From assembly GCA_019245115.1 (NCBI GenBank), contig JAFARZ010000363.1, positions 1 through 52,298 of the forward strand: a stretch of DNA of 52,298 nucleotides. Direction: 5' to 3'. Each line of letters starts with the position of its first letter. Position 1 is the first letter of the stretch. Source of the stretch: Streptosporangiaceae bacterium (GTDB taxonomy: Bacteria > Actinomycetota > Actinomycetes > Streptosporangiales > Streptosporangiaceae). The notes beneath the pieces were generated by a model, which worked only from the letters and a program-made list of their open reading frames with translations, had not been told where the DNA came from and searched no databases. Of the stretch, positions 6,594-15,100 are shown piece after piece. The translations under genes and the position numbers were made by a program.

Positions 6594-8501
6594 ATGAAGA
6601 TCTACGCGGGGGGCAGTCCGCACAGGATGAGGAACTCGCTTCTGCTAGACGAAGACATCGCATACAAGCTGCGTGAGATCGGCCAGCAGCTTCGGGTAGA
6701 CGCGGTCCGGTGCAGCGCGGCCGCCAACTCCGGGCACCCGACGTCCTCGATGTCCGCCGCCGATCTGATCGCGGTGCTGGTGGCGCGCCATCTGCGCTAC
6801 GACGTCAGCAATCCACACGCGCCAGGCAACGACCACCTCATCTTCTCCAAGGGGCACGCCTCACCGCTCTACTACGCCATGCTCAAGGCGATCGGTGCGA
6901 TCACCGACACCGAGCTGCTCACCTACCGGCAGGCCGGGAGCCGGCTCGAAGGACATCCGACGCCGCGCCTGCCGTGGGCCGACGTCGCCACCGGGTCGCT
7001 GGGCCAGGGCATGCCGATCGGGGTGGGGCTCGCCATCACGGCACGGGACCTGGATCAGCTGCCGTACCGGATCTGGGTGCTGTGCGGCGACAGCGAACTG
7101 GCCGAGGGCTCGATCTGGGAGGCGGCCGAGCACGCCGGCCAGCAGCATCTGGACAACCTCACGGTCGTCGTCGACGTCAACCGGCTGGGCCAGCGCGGCC
7201 CGACCCGGCACGGCTGGGACACCGCCGCCTACGCCCGGCGGTTCGCCGCGTTCGGCTGGCACACGCTGGAAATCGACGGCCACGACGTCGAGGAGATCGA
7301 CGAGGCGTACGCCGCGGCGACCCAGCATGCCGTCCAGCCCACCGTGATCCTGGCCAGGACCAGGAAGGGCCGCGGCGTGGCGGCGGTCGAGGACCAGGAA
7401 GGCAAGCACGGCAAACCGTTGCCAGACGCAACAGAAGCCATAAACGAACTAGGCGGCGAGCGGGACATTCACGTCAGCGTGACCTCACCCCCGCCCGACC
7501 TGCGCCCGCGCAGGTTCCGGGCCGATGGCGCCAGGCTGCCCGCCTATGAACCCGGCTCGATGGCCGCGACCAGGACCGCGTTCGGCCAGGCGCTGGTGGC
7601 GGTCGGCGACATGCGGCCCGAGGTCGTGGTCCTGGACGGCGAGGTGAGCGACTCGACGCGCACCGGGTTCTTCGCCGACGCGCACCCGGAGCGGTTCTTC
7701 GAGTGCTACATCGCCGAACAGCAGATGATCGCGGCCGCGGTGGGGATGCAGGTCCGCGGCTGGATACCGTACGCGGCGACGTTCGCCGCGTTCTTGAGCC
7801 GGGCGTATGACTTTATCCGGATGGCCGCGATCAGCCGGGCCAGCATCCGGCTGGTCGGCTCGCACGCCGGCGTCGCCATCGGGCAGGACGGGCCGTCCCA
7901 GATGGCCCTGGAGGATCTGGCCGCGATGCGGGCCGTGCACGGCAGCACGGTGCTCTACCCGTGCGATGCGAACCAGGCGGCCCGGCTGACCGCCGCGATG
8001 GCCGACGTCAGCGGCATCAGCTACCTGCGGACCAGCCGCGGCGACACGCCGGTTATCTACCGGCCCGACGAGGAGTTCGCGGTCGGCGGCAGCCGGGTGG
8101 CGCGCTCGTCACCCGATGACCAGGTCACGCTCGTCGCGGCCGGCGTCACCGTGCACGAGGCGCTGGCCGCCGCGGATCTGCTGGCCGACGATGGCATCTC
8201 CGCCCGGGTCATCGACGCCTACTCGGTCAAGCCGATCGACGCGGCGACGCTGCGCCAGGCGGCCGCCGAGACGGGCCGGATCGTCACCGTTGAGGACCAC
8301 TGGCGCGACGGCGGGCTCGGTGACGCGGTGCTGGACGCGGTTACGGCGAACGCGGCCCCTCCGCCGCTGGTGCACAAGCTGGCGGTACGGGACATGCCGG
8401 GTTCCGCGACCCCGGCCGAGCAGCTCCAGGCCGCCGGGATCGACATGGTGTCCGTCGCGGCCGCGGCGGCCGACCTGGTGGCCGGCCGCGCGCCCCGCTA
8501 G
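6594..8501 (+). CDS. tkt: Transketolase, single-chain
   Basis: This protein of about 635 residues is a fused transketolase of the shorter type, transferring two-carbon ketol units with thiamine diphosphate in the pentose phosphate pathway. Visible motifs in order are SGHPTSSMSAADL, GSLGQGMPIGVGLA, the cofactor loop GDSELAEGS, VVDVNRLGQRG, and in the second half the catalytic-glutamate region IAEQQMIAAAVGM and SHAGVAIGQDGPSQM. The C-terminal domain (about 495-635) is complete. The start is uncertain: ATG 6594 has no ribosome-binding site, and ATG 6627 (giving about 624 residues) is a real alternative. The long open frame back to 6186 is not coding, since it crosses the divergent gene. Confidence 0.94.
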   Translation: MKIYAGGSPHRMRNSLLLDEDIAYKLREIGQQLRVDAVRCSAAANSGHPTSSMSAADLIAVLVARHLRYDVSNPHAPGNDHLIFSKGHASPLYYAMLKAIGAITDTELLTYRQAGSRLEGHPTPRLPWADVATGSLGQGMPIGVGLAITARDLDQLPYRIWVLCGDSELAEGSIWEAAEHAGQQHLDNLTVVVDVNRLGQRGPTRHGWDTAAYARRFAAFGWHTLEIDGHDVEEIDEAYAAATQHAVQPTVILARTRKGRGVAAVEDQEGKHGKPLPDATEAINELGGERDIHVSVTSPPPDLRPRRFRADGARLPAYEPGSMAATRTAFGQALVAVGDMRPEVVVLDGEVSDSTRTGFFADAHPERFFECYIAEQQMIAAAVGMQVRGWIPYAATFAAFLSRAYDFIRMAAISRASIRLVGSHAGVAIGQDGPSQMALEDLAAMRAVHGSTVLYPCDANQAARLTAAMADVSGISYLRTSRGDTPVIYRPDEEFAVGGSRVARSSPDDQVTLVAAGVTVHEALAAADLLADDGISARVIDAYSVKPIDAATLRQAAAETGRIVTVEDHWRDGGLGDAVLDAVTANAAPPPLVHKLAVRDMPGSATPAEQLQAAGIDMVSVAAAAADLVAGRAPR

Positions 8502-8528
8502 CCGCGGGGGTGCGGCTCCCCCCGCTAA

Positions 8529-9174
8529 GAACCTTAGGATCGCGCCTATGCCGTCCTGCGGGGGCTCGGCGCCGGCGGGCAGCAGGAACAGTTCGGCGTC
8601 GGTGCACGCGATAGCCCGTACGATCGCGGCGTCGGCGCGGTCCTCGACCGGATCCGCCACGCCGCGATCGGTCAGCTCGGCCCGGGACAGCGCGAGGTCG
8701 GCGCCTTCCGGGCCGATCCAGGCCTGCGCGGCCGACGCCGGGTCGTCGGCGATGAAGACTTCGGCGGCGCGCCGGTCCGCGAGCGCGGCGACGGTGCCGG
8801 CCAGTCCGCCGACCGCGGTCCCGTCAGCCATCCGCGAGTGCCACAGTCCGAAGCGGGAAACCAACGTCCGTTCGTGATATTGGGTTGTGATTTTCTCGGC
8901 TGCCTCGGCCAGCGCCGCGCTGTCCGCTGGCACCTCGGCGTCAACCACCACCGCGGTCTCCTTGAGGTGCGGGTTGAGATGGCCGAGAAGAGACGAGCGG
9001 GCCCGGGGGTCGCCGGCGATCACGATTTGCTCAGCTCGCGCCTGCGCCGCGGGCCGAACGCCAGCGCAGTTCGATGGCATGCGCGGCGTCCTCGGCGGCG
9101 CGGGACACGTCCAGGTAGACCGAGACGTGGTCGCCGAAGTCCTCATACAGGGGCCGGAGGAAGTCCAATTTCAT
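8529..9174 (-). pseudogene. Broken baeRF/Rv2629-like (release-factor-fold) gene
   Basis: The N-terminus (MKLDFLRPLYEDFGDHVSVY, then LDVSRAAEDAAHAIELRWRS) is a clear start of the bacterial archaeo-eukaryotic release factor family (Rv2629-like). After about 45 residues that frame stops at 9031. The C-terminal portion resumes in another frame from about AEQIVIAGDPRARSSLLGHL and continues through the conserved YHERTLVSRFG and IACTDAELFLLPAGAE segments to about 8529. The middle of the protein is missing, so this is an internal deletion combined with a frameshift. The second frame runs on without a stop to 8109, antisense to the transketolase. Its ATG overlaps the stop of the phosphoesterase gene (ATGA), so it was translationally coupled. 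Confidence 0.72.
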
Positions 9175-9938
9175 GCAAGCTCCTTGGAATGCTCCAGGCA
9201 GTACACGGCGAAGGCGCGGCGCAGCACGGGCAGTGCCACATTGCGCACTGGTATGCCGGCGGGCGTGGTGCCGCATTCGGTGCCGGCGTGCGCGTGGCCG
9301 TGGATGGCCAGGTCCACGCCGGCGCCGTCGGCCGCCTCCGCGAGGAAGTAGCTGCCGAGGAACGGATAGATTTCCGGCGGCTCGCCGGCCAGCGTGTCCG
9401 CAACGGGGGAGTAATGCGTGAGGGCCACCCGGAAGTCGGTGTCCAGGTCATCGAGCGCCCCGGCCAGGCCTTCGGCGAGATGGCGCGAGTACCGGACGAA
9501 CTCCTTCATCTCCGGCTCGCCGAACTCCGACGCGCACCGCCCGGGAAACCCGCCGCCGAATCCTTTGCTGCCCGCGACTCCGAGCGTCCCGTCCGCCAGG
9601 CTGAGACTCACCCCAGAACCTTCAAGGACATTTATCCCGAACGACGTCAGTAGCTCCGTAATGTCTTCCTGCTCGCCGCACTGGAAGTCGTGGTTGCCGA
9701 GCACCGTGACCACCGGAACGCCGATGTCGCTGAACTCGGCGGCGACGATCTCGGCTTCCGCCACCGTGCCGTGCTGGGTCAGGTCCCCGGCCAGCAGCAG
9801 GACATCCGCGCAGTCCGTTATGCGCTCCAGGTGCGGGCGGATCCTGTTGCGGACGTCCGGGCCCAGGTGGACGTCGCCTACCGCGGCTATCCGGATGCAG
9901 GGGGGTCTGGGGGGACGGTCCCCCCGGTCCAGGATCAC
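9171..9938 (-). CDS. Calcineurin-like metallophosphoesterase
   Basis: This cytoplasmic protein of 255 residues has all the signature blocks of a dinuclear metallophosphoesterase: GDVHLG near the N-terminus, GDLTQHG, GNHDFQ, THYSP and GHAHAG. The natural substrate cannot be told from the motifs; relatives include cyclic-nucleotide and general phosphodiesterases. The ATG at 9936-9938 overlaps the stop of the upstream nucleotidyltransferase-BON gene by four bases (ATGA), and its own stop overlaps the next start in the same way, so this is a tightly coupled operon. An alternative internal start just before IRIAAVGDVH is possible. Confidence 0.9.
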   Translation of the reverse strand: MILDRGDRPPRPPCIRIAAVGDVHLGPDVRNRIRPHLERITDCADVLLLAGDLTQHGTVAEAEIVAAEFSDIGVPVVTVLGNHDFQCGEQEDITELLTSFGINVLEGSGVSLSLADGTLGVAGSKGFGGGFPGRCASEFGEPEMKEFVRYSRHLAEGLAGALDDLDTDFRVALTHYSPVADTLAGEPPEIYPFLGSYFLAEAADGAGVDLAIHGHAHAGTECGTTPAGIPVRNVALPVLRRAFAVYCLEHSKELA

Positions 9939-10744
9939 TGCTCCCGCACTTCGATCACGTCGACCTGGTTATGGATGGTCACCTCGGGGGCGGCCTCGCT
10001 GGCCACCTCGGACAGCCGCCTGCGTCGCTCCTGGCTGACCACTTCGCCGCGCAGGTAGGCGGCGTCACCGTCCATTTCGACCCGGACGCCCAGCTCGTGC
10101 GTGCGCGGATCGGTGGCCAGGGCGTGTTCGAGGCGCCCGGCGAGAGTCTCGTCGGTCGCCGTCGCCACCGGGCTCGGCGGCGGCCCGGGGCCTGACACAG
10201 GCAGGATCTCCAGCCCCTCCAGCAGCACCAGGAACGCCCGGCCGAACGGAGAGTCCTTCGTCTCCCGCCGCACCACGTCCCAGTCGACCTGCTCACGCAT
10301 GGCCCGGACCATGATCAGCGGGATGGTGAAGTCGGCGTGATGCGCGGAGAACGACCGGACCAGGGACAGCACCAGATCGGTGGCGCCCAGCACCGGGACC
10401 GGCATCGCGACGACGTCCAGCTCCTCGGCGCGGTCCAGCAGCTGCCAGCTGACCGGCTCGCCGCCCAGGCAGTAGATCAGGTCGATCATGTGCTCGCCGT
10501 CGAACGCCTTGATCAGCCAGCCCTCCGGCGGCCGCTCGATGCGCATGCTCGCGGCGGCGAAGGCCTCTGCCGCCCGGTCCACGTCCTTCTCCATGAGGAC
10601 GAAATCCACGTCATGCACCGGCGGAGCGGCACCGCGCGCGAACGCGGCGCCGCCGCCCGCCAGCGCGAACGGTATGCCCGTCTCGCGCAGTACCGTGGCG
10701 GCCCTCTTCAGCGTCTCGACCAGTGGCAGGACCGGCTGGCTCAT
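9935..10744 (-). CDS. Nucleotidyltransferase-like domain fused to a BON domain
   Basis: This is a protein of 269 residues. Residues 1-165 look like a nucleotidyltransferase-superfamily fold, with the GGG motif at about 30-32 and HDVDF at 44-48 supplying the metal-binding Asp pair (D45, D47). A proline-rich hinge (about 180-192) leads to a BON domain (about 200-265: RLEHALATDPRTHELGVRVE, then YLRGEVVSQERRRRL). BON domains usually bind membranes or lipids. The pairing suggests a nucleotidyl- or small-molecule-modifying enzyme tethered near the membrane, but the substrate is unknown. It heads the operon with the phosphoesterase and has its own stress-type promoter at 10795-10818. Confidence 0.82.
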   Translation of the reverse strand: MSQPVLPLVETLKRAATVLRETGIPFALAGGGAAFARGAAPPVHDVDFVLMEKDVDRAAEAFAAASMRIERPPEGWLIKAFDGEHMIDLIYCLGGEPVSWQLLDRAEELDVVAMPVPVLGATDLVLSLVRSFSAHHADFTIPLIMVRAMREQVDWDVVRRETKDSPFGRAFLVLLEGLEILPVSGPGPPPSPVATATDETLAGRLEHALATDPRTHELGVRVEMDGDAAYLRGEVVSQERRRRLSEVASEAAPEVTIHNQVDVIEVREQ

Positions 10745-10794
10745 CTGTTCTCCCGTAGCGTAGGTAGGAGATCGAACCGGGTCATCGCCCTCGG

Positions 10795-10818
10795 GTACCC
10801 ACGGGCCCGCTGGTAAAC
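10795..10818 (-). promoter_or_regulatory. Stress-type promoter GTTT-N14-GGGTAC for the NTase-BON operon
   Basis: On the minus strand, GTTT (10815-10818) and GGGTAC (10795-10800) are 14 bases apart, matching the SigB/SigF consensus including the terminal pyrimidine. The start codon is about 50 bases downstream. It lies back to back with the divergent promoter of the CBS gene. Confidence 0.6.
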
Positions 10819-10823
10819 GTGTC

Positions 10824-10848
10824 GTTTGCTTCCCGGGACCCCGGGTAG
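10824..10848 (+). promoter_or_regulatory. Stress-type promoter GTTT-N15-GGGTAG for the second CBS gene
   Basis: GTTT (10824-10827) and GGGTAG (10843-10848) are 15 bases apart and lie 32 bases before the ATG at 10881. Only five bases separate its -35 box from that of the opposing promoter. Confidence 0.6.
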
Positions 10849-10880
10849 TCCCGATTGGTCAGGCGCTCGGGAGGTACACA

Positions 10881-11300
10881 ATGGCAAAGAAGATCCGGGA
10901 CGTTATGACTCCGGCACCGGTGTGCGTGGCACCAGCCGAGAGCGTGTCCGCGGCCGCGCGGGCGATGGGGGAGCACGGCATCGGCACCGTGATGGTGTGC
11001 GACGGCGACAGGCTTCTCGGTCTCGTCACCGACCGGGACATCGCGATAAGGGTGCTGGCCGAGAACCGCGATCCTGCTGTCACGCAGATCGCGGACATCG
11101 CCAGCGAGGAGCTGGCCACGCTCAGCCCGGACGATGACGTGTCCGAGGCGGTGCGGCTGGTCCGCGAGCGGGCGGTCCGGCGTATTCCGGTCGTGTCGGA
11201 CGGGCGTCCGGTAGGCATCGTGTCCATCGGCGACATCGCGCTGGACCGGGATTCGGGTTCTGCCCTCGCGGACGTGTCGGCCGCGCCGCCGAACACGTGA
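10881..11300 (+). CDS. Two-CBS-domain protein, paralogue of the 5486-5902 gene
   Basis: This protein of 139 residues consists of two CBS domains (about 8-60 and 73-125), with IRDVMTPAPV at the start, VTDRDIAIRV in CBS1 and VRRIPVVSDG...IVSIGDIALD in CBS2. It is clearly related to the CBS protein at 5486-5902, sharing domain order, length and the C-terminal GSALADVS tail. A nucleotide-sensing regulatory role is inferred from the family. The ATG at 10881 follows GGGAGGT at 10869-10875. It is followed six bases later by the HhH glycosylase gene, so the two are probably co-transcribed. Confidence 0.93.
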   Translation: MAKKIRDVMTPAPVCVAPAESVSAAARAMGEHGIGTVMVCDGDRLLGLVTDRDIAIRVLAENRDPAVTQIADIASEELATLSPDDDVSEAVRLVRERAVRRIPVVSDGRPVGIVSIGDIALDRDSGSALADVSAAPPNT

Positions 11301-11306
11301 TCCACC

Positions 11307-12020
11307 GTGGCTGCACAGCAAGTGGCTACACCGGAACACGTCGTCGAGATACTGATGGAGCGGTACGCGCGCCGCTATAGCGACGACGCGGGCATCAAGC
11401 TCGCTGACAAGCCCGGACCGCTGTACCAGCTACTGGTGCTGGCCACGCTGCTCAGCGCACGGATCTCGGCGGACATCGCGGTCGCCGCGGCGCGCGAGCT
11501 GTTCGCGGCCGGCTACCGGTCGCCGAAGGCGATGGCCGACGCGAGCTGGCAGGACCGGGTCGACGCGCTCGGACGCGGCCACTACCGGCGGTACGACGAG
11601 CGCACCGCCACGATGCTCGGCGACGGCGCTGGCCTGCTGATCGAACGGTGGCACGGCGACCTCCGGCGCCTGCGTGACGAGGCGGAGCGTGCGGAGGCGG
11701 GGCGTGACGGGGCGGGCGGCGGCGAGGCGGGCGGCGGCAGCGCGGCCGTCGCCTCGCTGCTGACCGAGTTTCCCGGTATCGGCCCGGCGGGAGCTGACAT
11801 CTTCCTGCGTGAAGTCCAGGACGTCTGGCCTTCGGTCGCGCCGCACGTGGACGCGGTCATGATTAAGGGTGCCCGGAAGGTGGGGCTGGACGGGGACCGA
11901 GAGTCGCTGGCCAGGCTGCTCGCGGGTCGCGGGGAGCCGGGACGGCTGGCCGCCGCGCTGGTGCGGGTGTCGCTGAGTGACCGGGCGGCCGGCGAGGTGA
12001 CCGCGGCGGTCGGCCGGTAG
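11307..12020 (+). CDS. HhH-GPD superfamily base-excision-repair-type protein
   Basis: This protein of 237 residues is related to endonuclease III. ATLLSARISADIAVAAARELF corresponds to the ATLLSAQ helix, and FPGIGPAGADIFLREVQ to the helix-hairpin-helix. In endonuclease III the hairpin carries the catalytic Lys (GVGRKTA); here that position is not Lys. No C-terminal four-cysteine Fe-S cluster loop is present. A Gly/Glu/Ala-rich insertion (about 131-147) interrupts the middle. It may therefore be a monofunctional glycosylase or a DNA-binding derivative. It starts with GTG six bases after the CBS gene. Confidence 0.82.
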   Translation: MAAQQVATPEHVVEILMERYARRYSDDAGIKLADKPGPLYQLLVLATLLSARISADIAVAAARELFAAGYRSPKAMADASWQDRVDALGRGHYRRYDERTATMLGDGAGLLIERWHGDLRRLRDEAERAEAGRDGAGGGEAGGGSAAVASLLTEFPGIGPAGADIFLREVQDVWPSVAPHVDAVMIKGARKVGLDGDRESLARLLAGRGEPGRLAAALVRVSLSDRAAGEVTAAVGR

Positions 12021-12057
12021 CCCACGGCCGCGTTTCCGCCTGGTCACGGTCAGTATC

Positions 12058-12082
12058 GTTTGCGTGATCGGCCCACGGGTAG
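12058..12082 (+). promoter_or_regulatory. Stress-type promoter GTTT-N15-GGGTAG for the P-type ATPase
   Basis: GTTT (12058-12061) and GGGTAG (12077-12082) are 15 bases apart, 47 bases before the chosen GTG at 12130. Its position argues against the upstream in-frame GTG at 12064 as the start. Confidence 0.6.
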
Positions 12083-12129
12083 GCGACGAGCTCTACAGCT
12101 CTGCTTGTCCTACCTCGTGGGGAGCCTGC

Positions 12130-15100
12130 GTGAATCTGAGCCGGATCCGTTCACTACTGGCCGCCGGGGCCGAGACGCTGTTCGATCTGGGACCGGATCG
12201 GGACCGCCGGGTGGTGTGGGCGCGGGCCGGTCACGCGGCGATAGAAGTACGAGGACTGGACAGTACGGCCGGCGGGGACGAGGCTGACCGGTCCTCCGGT
12301 GACGCCGACCGGCGCAGGCGCCGCAGGGTCGCCGAGGCCGCCCAGCAGGCGGTGCGGGGGCTGAAGGGGGTTCACTGGGCCGAGGTCAACGAAGTGACGG
12401 CGCAGCTGCTCGTGGCCTTCGACGAGGAGCAGGTAGGGACGGATCGGCTGGTGGCCACCGTGGCGGCCGCGGAGCAGGCTCACGGGGCCGGTGACGAGGC
12501 CTTTTCCTGGGACCGGCCGTCTCATCCAGCCGACATGGCCCCGCTCACCGCCACCTTGACCGCGCTGGCCGGTGACATCGTCGGCGTCGGGATCGGGCTG
12601 GGCGTCAAGGCCGCCGGGCCGCTCGCCCGGGCGCTGCCGGCCAACGCGGCCATCCGGGTACCGCTGGCGATCATGGACGGGTATCCCTGGCTGCGCCGGC
12701 AGCTGGAGAACCAGATAGGGCCGCTCGGCACCGACGTGCTGCTCGGCGTCGGTAACGCCGCCATGTACGGCCTTACCGAAGGACCGGCCCGGCCGGCCGT
12801 GGACGCCGTTTACCGGGTGCTGCTGGCCGCCGAGCTGCGGGCCAGGCAGGACTCCTGGGTCGCCCGCGGCCCCGAGCTGACCGAGACCGCGCCCCGTTGC
12901 ACGGCGGATGCGCCGCAGGCGGGGGACAGGCCGGCTCCGTTCCCGGACGGCCCGGTCGAGTCGTACACCCAGCGGGCCGGACTGGGCTCGCTCGCGGCGG
13001 CGGCCGGAGTATTCGCGGCTACCCGCGATCCGGGCCGGGCCGCCGAAGCCATCAACGCGTCGGTCCCGAAATCGGCCCGTATGGGCCGCGAGGGATTCGC
13101 CGCCGTGCTCGGCCGGGACCTGGCCAGGAGCGGCGTGGTCCCGATGGACCGGTCGTCGTTGCGGCGCCTGGACCGGGTGTCCGCCGTCGTACTGGAAACC
13201 TCTGTGCTTATGGCCGGCGGCGGCGGGGACCTCGATCCGCTGGCCGAGGCGGTCCTGATCGCCGCGCGCGGCCACGACCGCAGGGTGCTCGTCACCAAGG
13301 ACCCGGCGCTCGGCGACCTGATCGCCCGCGCGGACGAGGTCATCGACTGCGACGCCACGTCGGTCATCGCCCGGATCAGGGAACTGCAAGCCGACGGGGA
13401 GGGGGTTCTGCTGGTCTCGGCCGGCAACGACACGGCCCTGCACGCCGCTGACGTCGGCGTTGGTTACCTGCACGCCGGGCCGGCCGATGGCGCGTGCTGG
13501 ACGGCGGACCTCATCTGCGGACCCGGCCTGGCCGAGGTGTGGCGGCTGCTCCGGGCGGTGGAGAGCGCCCGTTCGGTCAGCCAGCGCTCGGTTACGCTGG
13601 CCGCCAGCGGGGCGACGCTGGGACTGCTGCTGGCCACCGTGGGGCGCGTCGGGAGGGGCGGATCCGGGCAGGTCACGGTACCGTTCAGCCCGGTTCAGGC
13701 CGCGTCGCTGGCCAGCCTGCTACAGGGAGCTTACGAGGCTCGCCGTATCGGCCTAACCCCGCCCCCGGAGCCGAGGCCCCGGGTAGCCTGGCACGCGATG
13801 CCCGTTGACGAGGTGCTGAGCAGGCTGGCCGCCGATACCGGGGAGAACGCGGGCAGTAGTGGTGTCTCTGAGACCGATGAAAAGGCCGGGGGGATCAGGG
13901 TTCCGCGGGCTTTCAGCGGGGCGGCCGATCTGACTTCGGCTGTGTTCGCCGAATTGAAGGACCCGCTCACGCCGGTCCTGCTTATCGGATCCGCGGCCTC
14001 CGCCTTGCTCGGCGGCGCGGTGGACGCCGCGCTGGTCGGCGGCGTCATGCTTGGTAACGCCGTGGTCGGCGGCGCGCAGCGGCTACGCACCGAGCAGGCC
14101 CTTGAGTCATTGCTCGTCCACGAACAGCAGAACGCGCGCCGGATCAAACGCGACGTCGGCAATGAACTGCCCGGCAATCCCGAGGACCTGCCCGCGGACA
14201 TGGTGCCCGCGGCTCGGCTGCGTCCCGGCGACCGGATCTGGCTCCGCGCCAACGACGTGGTGCCGGCCGACGCGCGCCTGCTGGCGGCCGACGCGCTCGA
14301 GGTCGACGAGTCCACGCTTACCGGCGAGTCCCTCCCGGTGACGAAGGATCCCGCGCCGACCTCAGCCGATACCCCGCTCGCCGAGCGCGCGAGCATGGTC
14401 TACGAGGGAACGACGGTGGTTTCGGGCATCGCGGTCGCGGTCGTGGCGGCGACCGGTGACGCGACCGAGGCCGGCCGGGCCGCCTCCGCGGCCAGCGGAA
14501 CGTCCGGGCGCGCGATCGGCGTCTCGGCGCACCTGGCCGAGCTGACCAACGCCGCGATGCCGGCCAGCGTCGCGGGCGGCATGGCGGTGACCGCTCTCGC
14601 CATGCTGCGCGGTGTGCCGCTGCGCGAGGCACTCGCCTCCGGGGTCGCGGTCGGCGTCGCGGCCGTGCCGGAAGGCCTGCCGCTGGTAGCCACGGTCGCG
14701 CAGCTCGCCGCCGCCCGGCGGCTGTCCCATCGAGGGGTGCTGGTCCGGTCGCCGCGCACGCTGGAAGCCCTCGGCCGGGTGGATGTCGTCTGCTTCGACA
14801 AGACCGGGACGCTGACTCAGGGACGGCTCGAGGTGGTCGGCGTGGCGGGCATCAGCGATCCCGTCGACCTGGACACCGACGAGGGGCGCGGGCTGCTCCG
14901 GATGGCGGCGCGGGCGTGCCCGGAGGGGCGCGTCACGCACACGACCGATCAGGCGATCCTTGACGCCGTGCCGTCGCGCGCCGACGACAGCTGGAAACTC
15001 GTCGACGAAATGCCGTTCGAGAACAGCCGTGGCTTCGCCGCTTCTCTTGGCCGGCTGGATGGCGGACTGGTACTCGCGGTCAAGGGTGCACCCGAAGTCA

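Noticed and set aside
8109..8528. C-terminal continuation of the baeRF relic into the transketolase
   Set aside because: After the family's usual end the translation loses all similarity and is antisense to conserved transketolase sequence.
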